Assembly: GCA_024516035.1 (NCBI GenBank)
Contig: CM044967.1
Location: 466,383-530,382, forward strand
DNA length: 64,000 nucleotides
Direction: 5' to 3'
DNA from: Bactericera cockerelli
Taxonomy: Eukaryota > Arthropoda > Insecta > Hemiptera > Triozidae
Shown here piece by piece: positions 56,095 through 64,000 of this stretch (within the stretch, counting starts at the first letter, position 1; the number at the start of each line of letters is the position of its first letter). Below the pieces are notes generated by a model. It saw only the letters and a program-made list of their open reading frames with translations, had not been told where the DNA came from and searched no databases. Made by a program: the position numbers and the translations under genes.

Positions 56095-57330
56095 AAAAAT
56101 ACTTCCCAGTCTTCGGATCTTGCGCTGTCTCTTCTAAAGGGTGACGCAAAAGCTTGTACACAATATCTGAGATCGTATTTTAAGGACCGAATCTAACTGG
56201 CCACTATCCCTTTACTCGGGATAGTGGTTTGGCTACACCCGAGTTTGTGAGCCTGGGAATCCTGGATTTGAGAATAAAGATACTATCCAAAATAATCTTT
56301 CATTTTCTCGTCGAGATTTGACCTCACAGCACTGGTGTGGGGGTGCTTGAATAACTACTGAATTAAAAAGACTTGTAAGTCTAAGTTTAAGTCTGTGACT
56401 AGACGGGTAGTGTGGTGAAATCTCTTTTATTAATGTTCAACCAGAGGAGTACGCTCTTCAAGTGTTTGTACGGACTCCAGCATGACCCTGTATACTGGTT
56501 TCTGCATGGTAGGTCCCGAGCTTCAGATCTTGCCGGTTTGAAGACTCTTGCCTATTTGTTGAGGAAAAAGTCCAAAACTAAAGTGAACTGTGAATATTTG
56601 TTTGGTATAGTTTCTTTGGGCTGTGGACTATTTTGTCCAACGGCGAGAACCCAGGGTTTGTGCTTTACATTGGGTGGGTTGTAAATCTAGCCTAGACCTA
56701 TTTTTAAGAAAAGGAGAAAAAGGAGAGAGAGAGAAAGGAGAGTTAATGAGAGAGAGATAATGACAAATTCTAGACTAATAGATGAGGTAAAGAGCCTGTT
56801 CATGGGATAATTCTTTTATTTCTTCAAGAAGTCCGTCAATTGCCATTTAGGTGTGGTGTGTGTGTGTGTGTACTTCTCTTACGAAGAGATCACAAGTAAT
56901 TAACAACGTCAGAGCTGTGACTGTAGCACTGTACGCGCCATTAACTATGAGGCAGTCTTAAGAGCTCAGACCTCAACAGTAACACCTAGCATAATATAAT
57001 AACAAGCCATGATTTTCAATTCACCGAATCGAGCTGGACAGTTTAACTGTCCCAGCAGCTACTTTAGAGTAGGCATAATTCACCATGATAAACTTTAATT
57101 TGGTACAACACAAGCAGAGACTCGACCGCGCTTCGCATAAAATCTAGAGCGCATTTCGCCCTAGTGTTCGGTAATTTCTTGCCTTGAGTTTCTTTTTAAT
57201 TTGTAAATTATCAAAAAAACATTTGAGTTTAAAATTTCTAGGTTTATTTATATTTCAGTTAAGTTGGTTTGATCACTGAAGAGATATTATTCGTAGGTAT
57301 TATTGAAACTTTTGCAGTTGTGTACATAAG
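56095..57330. other. vg intron, no assigned gene
   Basis: A short hairpin (CCACTATCCC / GGGATAGTGG) lies at 56201-56228. A 90-codon open frame at 56412-56684 shows no recognised motif and no splice or start context and is left unassigned. A GA-rich run follows at 56708-56760. Confidence 0.45.
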
Positions 57331-57334
57331 AACT

Positions 57335-57475
57335 TCACCAACCTCAGTAGCGTGATTGATTAGGTGGCGGACTTGTAATCTCGAGGTCAGTGGTTCAAGT
57401 GCCAAGTTAGGCAAAAATTTCGGAAATCAAATTTAAGTAATTGTGATTAACACAAAAAATATGATAATATAACAA
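57335..57475 (+). repeat. SINE family A, forward
   Basis: ACCTCAGTAGCGTGATTGAT, TAGGTGGCGGACTTGTAATC, GGTCAGTGGTTCAAGTGCC, and the tail GTAATTGTGATTAACACAAA then ATATGATAA. The middle of the body is shortened. Confidence 0.85.
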
Positions 57476-57479
57476 TCTG

Positions 57480-60400
57480 CATGGAAACAGAAGTTAAAGC
57501 TAGTCAGAAAATCAATTATACTTGTTCTACAGTCTACAGCATCACTCATAAGATCATTAAAACTTCTCGACACTCGTACTGGAATTGTAGTTCAATAGGT
57601 TCATTAAAATTCGGTTGAATGTTAAAAGTCTATTGACTGGATTAAAAACGGAAAAGGATAAGAGAAAGATAGAATATCAAGGATCATGTTAACGAGTTAA
57701 TTAACATTGTTACTCCGAGATAAAGAGGTGTTGGGGACAGGTCACAGGAATCTGGGGAATGTCGAGATGCTACCAGATTGTTTTCTCATGTTCCAAGTCC
57801 GTCTGATTCTGATATCTGTTACAAATATTATTATGGGGACAGATGAGATGTGGTGGAATTAAAAAATAAATAAATATGTAGATGAACAGGCTGCGTCCAG
57901 AAACGAGAGAGATTTTAGTTCTTAGAAACACCGAACCGGTTTCATTTTAACTTTTTCTCAACACAAAGAGATTTTACAACAGTAACAAAAATTACTAAAA
58001 AAATCTGTTGAAAATTACCTATGATTTATTCACTTATGGCAATACAATCATTCACCATTAAGCCACCCTATAATACTAAAATGAAACATATACAATTATA
58101 CATATTAACTGGAAAAGACATAAAACAATGATTAATTTTTATTTAATATCACGAGAATTTAAATATATTTAAAATCATAAAGAAATTATATACCTACTAG
58201 TGTAAAATGGTACTGCAGGAATACTTCAAATCATCCGAAAATATCAAAAAAATTTAAAATCGGAAACTCAGAAGGTTCAAGAAAGATCTTTCTGTCATCA
58301 GTAATCTTTCAGATTATCGTCAGTCATGTCGCGTCGGTGTGCATTCATCTTACGAAGCCGGTTTACATACTTGAATAAACACGATACGAAATCCAAGTTC
58401 TTGTTAATAGATTATCAAATCGAAAAAACTAATAATAAAAAAATGAACTCTTGTTTAGCGGTTAACTTTTGGGATGAAATGGTTAGATAAGAGTCGTGTT
58501 ATAGGATCTGACTAAACTAATCCGATCGAGCTGGTTTGGACGCATGTTTTTGTCACAGGTTTTACAGGCACAGTTTATTAATTTATAAGCCTACCTCAGA
58601 GGACTTGTCTGAACTTACAGTAGAGCACCAATACCTCTGTTCTGTGACCTTGGCGAGCAACTCAAGACAATGTATCTCGGCTTGTGACAGCGAGGACAGG
58701 GATAACAGATAGCTTTTGTTGTGTCGTAAATTATTGGAACCTTCGAGCTCATATGATGATACCTACTCTTTGTTTCGAAATAAAAGTATCCTAGAAATGC
58801 AGGTTCAACTTTGAGATTGGATATTTACATTCAAGCTCAAAATCCATGATAGAAACTCATTAAAAACTTAACGAAAATTTTATACATGTGTCTAGTAACT
58901 TGTGCTTGCACGGTTTCCCTCGTAACTTTAGAAAACCAAAGCATAACCAGTATGAGACATTGGAATCTAGAAAGGAAAAGTAAATAATAATTAGGTACGA
59001 AGTATGTAGGTATAAAAACAGCTGTTGAAGAAATTGGTCGGTCTGTAAAGCACCAAAAAAAAGTCCTTCTGAGTTATTTTACGAAGAAGAATACCAACGT
59101 GTTCTGTGGAAAATTGAAGACTATTCTCAACCTAATTATGACAATCTTGCAAGCTATGTTTTAATTCCAATCTCCTAACCCTAGCACCTACTATTAGCCT
59201 ACACTCCTGGTGTGATATTTTTTTATTGTTTGACATGAAAATAATATTCATCATAACTTGAAAAATTCATAGTTTTCATACTCAATTACTCATGGTTAGC
59301 TAAACATGGTCATTTTCTCCTCCTAAAAATTGAGAGATACCTGACCCCTAATAAATAGGCAGAGAAAAAGAAACGACCAATTTTTACAAGAATACTTGGA
59401 ATTAATACAGTATGTACATATGGGTCTGTACAGTATATACAGACTTACAATTCAATCATTAGGGTTGAAAGTATTTCTAACATTTTTAACCATTTTTCAG
59501 CAAAATTTCTTTACAAAAAAGCTTTTCTTTACTTTTTCTTGGCGCATTCTTTGATCAATTTTGTTGCGGCCATTATAAATGACTAAATAAAGAGACGCGA
59601 ATCGTATGAGAAAGAGAGAGAGAGAGAAAAAAAGAGAGAAGAGTTAGAACAAGACTAAAGACAGAACAAGGTTATGTCAGTTTTGCGTTTTGTGAGGATT
59701 CCAGTGTCGCCTGAACCTAACTTCAGTTCCTTGAAATAGTTTGCTGCCCTTTTAGAGAACATGGCAATGTGCTCAGTCAAACTGCTTTGTATAATTCTCA
59801 ATATTTTCAAACCTAGTTGTAGCCGTGGCCGCATTGTACCACTGGAGCGTGACGCTGAGCGGCAATCTTCATGTTACGAGGATGACATCTGTTCAAAACG
59901 TGGACGTTGAGTGTGCTAACTTTCCTAACGTTCTGAGGCTGACATTTGCTTTGGGCAGATGATTGCATGCGCATGAGTACGGAGACTTCCCTAACATTCA
60001 TGAGACTACCTTCATGGCAAAAACCTCTGCCTTTTGATTTAAACCTTCTGGGTTTGAATTCTGGTTGTGGATTTACCCGCTATCAATAGATGCCCAGTTA
60101 GACTACACTGGTGAAGTGACGAGCTATGGACCTAATTCTATGGGCGGATATGAATCTGCGTCCTACTGCCTACAAGTCGAGTGCCCAAGAACACAACACA
60201 ACCCACCCTGTATAAGTTACCTTAAAGGACTTTTAGGAGCACTCTGTTCGTCTAAATTACAGATAGTAAGAGTTAAAGATTATTTTGCGTATTTTAGCAC
60301 ATCCACTGATTTTACTATTTCGATGGTGTCGCCACTTTGATTTGTCTACTATTTTGCTAGAGGCCAGAGGACAGGCAGGAGCAAATTATAGACTCACCTT

Positions 60401-62145
60401 GGGTGAGCCATCAGCTCGATGAATCTAATGACAGTAGAAACACAAACAAACAAATCATAAGATTTTAAAGCCCTCTGATCACAGTCCGAAGAGAATTTTT
60501 CTCGAAACAATAATAATACCGGTCGACGCCGAACAGATATCACCGCTGATCTCTCGGCGAGTTTTTTTTATTCTTTTGTGGGAATGAAACTCCAAACATG
60601 TTAACTAATTTATGATCCGACTTTATAATACAAATTTAATTCTATGCGATTTTTTTCCTCTCGTTTTAGTGTTAACACTTTTTCTCCTCAGCGGTCAATT
60701 AATGTATTGCTCAGGCTGTGTCCAGGACTCCAGCCAGCAGTGCCTTGTGAACTCTGATTTATGCAGAGCAATAAGATTAGATTAACTTGATAAACATACC
60801 TAGCGAGAATTAGCATGACCACAGTGTTTCCCTCCTTTTCCATTATTCTGTTTGCAATTATCCAATGTGGTATCAATTCAATTGTTTTGTTCGGATTGTC
60901 CTTAGCTCTTCTGAAAGCGGTTACTTCTAAATGAATATTACACGGAGTGTATTTCTAATGTAGTGGTTTAACGTTAAAGCCTCCTAAACAGGTGAGAGCT
61001 AAGACTGAAGGGACAAAGGATCAGCAGGCTATTACAGGATCAAATAAAGAATATATAGATCGCCTCTACATCAGGGACAGAACCAGGAGAAAGGGACTAG
61101 CCCGGGCGTGAGCCAATTAACAGCAAACCAACATATAGCCAGTACAGGGTACCAGCGGTGCCTCCTACTGACTGTTGGTCAGATGAATCTAGATCAAAGC
61201 GTTACATGCAAGTAATTTTCAGATGATGAGTAAGATCATGGAGGAATAAGTAATGGAGAACTAGTATTGCTTATCATTATTACATTCAAAAACATAAAAA
61301 AAGAAAAGGCTGTTTGTAATTTGTTATTGTGGTGATTTCCATGTTGTTTCAGCTGTGTAAAATGGCGGATTTTATTCTCCATTATTGTTATTCCTCCACG
61401 ATTAAGATGATGTTTCAGTTTCACTTGCATCTTCAGGACTTGCGATTTCCCACCATAGGGAAAAGAGCATTGAGTGTGTCACAATAGTTAAGGTCGGTCG
61501 CTACTGGCTGTCAATACGTCTTCCAAGTGACGCGATGCTGAAAGATGTTGCTTGTCATGAAAAGTTCACGAGGAATCTCTAGACAAATATGGAGTGAAGA
61601 TCTTTCGATGAGAACCCGACGGGAGGAATGTTAACAGTAATGTCGAGTAATTATGACGGATGAAGGAAAAACTGGTTGATAGTCGATTGGAACAGCAGGA
61701 CATCTAGTCAATAGATTCCGTAGGCCTACGTCATATTTATGCTAGATATGTCGTCCATTTAACATTCGTTCATAAGTAATTTGTTTTATAAGAATGGAAG
61801 AATCTATGATTCAGACACTATAATCAGAGTTTCGTTCTATACACATTGAAGTTTTTGGACGGAAATTTTTTTTCACCTCCTGATACTTACAGGAAAAGTA
61901 ACTACTGTGTTAAAATAAACATTAAGTATTGAATAGGTTCTGTGATACTATAATAGTTAAAATAATACTTAGTAGAGACTGTCGTTAAGCAATAATTTTT
62001 GTGTTATATGCTGGATATAACTCTTTGCGGGTTCATATAAAACTGTCTCTTGAGAAATAGCTTAATGCTTATTGTAAGAATGTGATTTTACAATGAGTTC
62101 TCAAGTGGATATGAAGGTATATAATTAAAAGTGTACAGCGACGAC
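57480..62145. other. vg intron, no assigned gene
   Basis: Long low-repeat stretch within the 10.7 kb vg intron, with a GA run near 59610. Open frames at 59813-60001 (minus) and 60065-60340 (plus) lack recognised motifs. Composition is more varied than in surrounding repeats. I see no gene. Confidence 0.4.
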
Positions 62146-62149
62146 ATAG

Positions 62150-62310
62150 TAGCACCCTTAACAGGGTTAGAGTTAGGAAGGGCATACAGCAGTAAAATGT
62201 GGAAGTAGGAGGGCCAGAACAAACAACCACAACCATGAGGATGGGATTGACTAATCCCGACTTTCAAAAGAAGTAAGTTTGTGAAATAAAAATAAGAAGA
62301 AGAAGTTATA
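62150..62310 (+). repeat. RTE-type non-LTR 3' end, copy 2
   Basis: CCCTTAACAGGGTTAGAGTT, AGGAAGGGCATACAGCAGT, AAAATGTGGAAGTAGGAG and a tail of AAGAAGAAG units parallel 54295-54478. The hairpin segment is mostly deleted. Confidence 0.65.
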
Positions 62311-62334
62311 AGTAGGACAGTCCAATTAATCCAG

Positions 62335-62470
62335 CAGTAGTTTTTGGGTTATTGGTATGACATGGTGGATTTCACATAATAACAAAATATTCATGCATCA
62401 GGTGGAATTTGAACCAATCCCTGAGTTCCATAGGTTACGAGACTAACGCCTGAACCACCCGACCAACATT
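62335..62470 (-). repeat. SINE family D, reverse
   Basis: The plus strand has TTCATGCATCAGGTGGAATT, TGAACCAATCCCTGAG and GGTTACGAGACTAACGCC, TGAACCACCCGACCA, matching the head of the copy at 32545-32722. It ends about 35 bp from the donor side of the vg TONDU exon. Confidence 0.68.
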
Positions 62471-62504
62471 GCATGGCCAAAAGAATAAATGAAAAAGAAC
62501 TCAC

Positions 62505-62722
62505 CTTTGGTTGTTGAGGTAGAGGTTTTGTTAGACTCGGCGGCGCCCGTACTGGCGCTACTGGTGCAGCTCAGGGCGCGACTGAAGTGTTCATCCACCA
62601 CGCTCTCTACATCGCCGTGTAGTGGGTGAACACCACACAGTTGGCGGAGACGTACTGCGCTCTGCTTCCTCCAGGCGAGCTCACTTCCTCTTCGTCATCT
62701 TCATCATCTGCGCCTGATGGAC
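62505..62722 (-). CDS. vg: Vestigial exon with Vg/TONDU domain, one-base deletion
   Basis: On the minus strand, after the acceptor CTGGCAG, the exon reads PSGADDEDDEEEVSSPGGS, RAQYVSANCVVFTHY, then, after restoring one missing base at about 62619-62621, GDVESVVDEHFSRAL and an Ser/Thr/Ala-rich end (SSASTGAAES). QYVSANCVVFTHY and VVDEHFSRAL are the diagnostic TONDU motif by which Vestigial binds Scalloped. The acidic run before it is also typical. Without the extra base the frame hits TAG six bases on. The donor is AAAG followed by GTGAGT, and the phase joins 51609-51798 exactly. Splicing and flanking conservation argue that the deletion is an assembly error, or else a null allele. Confidence 0.95.
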
Positions 62723-62807
62723 CTGCCAGGTTGCGAGAGGACAGCCCCGCAACAAAACCCGGAATGGACATTTATAACCCCTCTTATAGAAGTTTACAAA
62801 GCAATTA

Positions 62808-63117
62808 CAGTCGAACATGCATAAACAGGATTTGTGTAGGTAGGAAACCTGGATAAAACAGGTCTTGTGTAAGCAGGAAACCTGGATAAACAGGACTTGT
62901 GTAAGCAGGAAACCTGGATAAACAGTACTTGTGTAAGCAGGAAACCTGGATAAACAGGACTTGTGTAAGCAGGAAACTTGGATAAACAGGACTTGTGTAA
63001 GCAGGAAACCTGGATAAACTGAGGAAATAATCGTTGTCTTGATAGAGGTTTTCGCTTAGTAAACTTTAAAAGCAGGAATCCCGGTCTCTTGAATTCCTGT
63101 TTGTCCAGGTTTGACTG
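62808..63117. mobile_element. TA-flanked MITE with internal 32-bp array
   Basis: The ends CAGTCGAACATGCATAAACA and TGTCCAGGTTTGACTG with TA on both sides (62806-62807, 63118-63119) match the family at 22457-22618. Inside, the unit GCAGGAAACCTGGATAAACA followed by GGACTTGTGTAA is repeated about six times (62830-63015). The element lies 85 bp upstream (gene sense) of the vg TONDU exon. Confidence 0.88.
62830..63015. repeat. 32-bp tandem array inside MITE
   Basis: AGGAAACCTGGATAAAC recurs at intervals of 31-33 bp. The unit contains the MITE's own terminal word CCTGGATAA, so the array probably grew from an end of the element. Confidence 0.9.
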
Positions 63118-63541
63118 TATGACTGGATTAAAAATAAAGTACTGAAGGGCTAAATCCTGGTATAGTTTTCCTTGAGAATTTTGTCGATAGTGAAAATCTT
63201 AATTTCTAAACCATGGGTCAACATCGATCGTAGAGAAGAGAAAAGCGCTAGTCCATCCAGTGCACTGTTCATTAATCAAGTACCTACCTATAACCTATTA
63301 AACTCACAAACAACACCACGTCCTCATTACTATCAATCCCCAACACCATCACAATTCTCAATAATATCTCGTATCTTCCTATCTATTTTTCAGATTATCA
63401 ATACTTGAAATTACTCATCTTCTAAATGTCAAGACACAGGTGATAGCAGTGAAAGTTAAGAATCACTCACTTCTCGTCCTACAAAGTTTCTGATTCTCAC
63501 AGAACACGGAACAACCGACATGAAATTATACACAATATAGT

Positions 63542-63829
63542 GGACGCATGTTTCTTGTACGGAAGAAAGCTAATAGATTCATTAGAGCCATTCATAGAAC
63601 TGATATCAATCCTCCAGTCTTGGTTGTTATATTCCCGGAATCGAGTGACAACAATGTGATGTTTGTTACCTTAACAGAAGAACTTTGTGAGCAGCGACAC
63701 TTTCGTGAAGCTTATGTTGCGAAAACTCTTCCATCTCTTCAACCTGGTGTTGATGGACCTACGTGTGAATATCACAACTTCTGTGGATATTACAATACCT
63801 ACTGTGTACACTGGGCCAAAAATAAATAA
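63542..63829 (+). other. Unassigned 93-codon open frame
   Basis: The frame from 63548 reads MFLVRKKANRFIRAIHRTDI, then NPPVLVVIFPESSDNN, MFVTLTEELCEQRHFREAYV, SLQPGVDGPTCEYHNFCGYY and ends HWAKNK with TAA at 63827-63829. The composition is protein-like and has three to four cysteines, but I recognise no family. It could be an exon on the strand opposite vg, or part of a transposon. No splice sites were settled. Confidence 0.3.
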
Positions 63830-63852
63830 ATAATATTGTTGTTTCAATTGAC

Positions 63853-64000
63853 GTTAGACCTACTACCTCAGTAGTTTGATCGATAATGCAGGGGCTTGTA
63901 ATCTGGAGGTGGGTGGTTCAATTCCTGGCTTCAGTGAGTATTTAGTAAACGAGTTTGAGTAGTTGTGATATCACGAATGTGATTAACACAAATATGATAA
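63853..64000 (+). repeat. SINE family A, forward, complete to window end
   Basis: TACCTCAGTAGTTTGATCGA, GGGGCTTGTAATCTGGAGG, GGTGGTTCAATTCCTGG, TTTAGTAAACGAGTTTGAGT, AGTTGTGATATCACGAATGT and GATTAACACAAATATGATAA. It is the best reference for the family's full layout. Confidence 0.9.

Noticed and set aside
59813..60340. Open frames on both strands that might be vg or nested-gene exons
   Set aside because: No recognised motif, no convincing splice sites, and no match to Vestigial text.

Overview
This window is nuclear DNA from an insect. It is AT-rich, with long introns and a heavy load of small transposons and SINEs. The insect call rests on split genes with GT-AG introns and on exons of vestigial, a wing selector gene. 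Large introns and the repeat style would fit a hemipteran, but I cannot name the species. Two runs of exactly 100 N (17335-17434 and 33836-33935) are scaffold gaps, so order and continuity across them are not certain.

Host genes. (1) A serine carboxypeptidase of the S28 / lysosomal Pro-X carboxypeptidase family runs on the + strand: four phase-compatible exons at 24332-24415, 27202-27343, 30487-30763 and 31950-32107 encode the signal peptide and the N-terminal part with the catalytic serine. The C-terminal half was not found. (2) The vestigial (vg) gene runs on the - strand: exons at 62505-62722 (Vg/TONDU domain, with an apparent one-base deletion), 51609-51798 and 49848-50059 join in frame. 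Its N-terminal exon(s) lie outside the window or were not recognised, and the terminal exon was not found. (3) A candidate first exon of an unknown - strand gene lies at 14570-14732. Its 3' end and splice donor have been copied into a 14-unit, 47-48 bp minisatellite.

Mobile DNA. 0-21 kb holds decayed non-LTR reverse transcriptases, a mariner with an internal deletion, a 2.46 kb transposon with about 450 bp inverted repeats and a DUF4817-type transposase remnant, and a nearly intact 948-codon CR1/Jockey-group ORF2 at 17958-20804. 21-43 kb holds a Helitron-like element, TA-flanked MITEs, palindromic MITEs, truncated CR1-like 3' ends with AAT tails, and a 1.75 kb pogo-like element. 43-47 kb holds a 25-bp minisatellite, a 5S-rRNA-headed SINE and a suspicious duplicated block. 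49-64 kb is mainly the vg locus, invaded by SINEs, a TAA-flanked MITE nested in a SINE touching a vg splice donor, a 1.34 kb inverted-repeat element with a 72-bp tandem array, and a MITE carrying a 32-bp array.

At least three SINE lineages have tRNA-like heads and one has a 5S rRNA head. The 5S-headed SINE and one tRNA-headed SINE share the same central body. I found no convincing functional tRNA, rRNA or snRNA gene, no CRISPR and no bacterial-type system. All family assignments come from reading motifs by eye; no database search was run.
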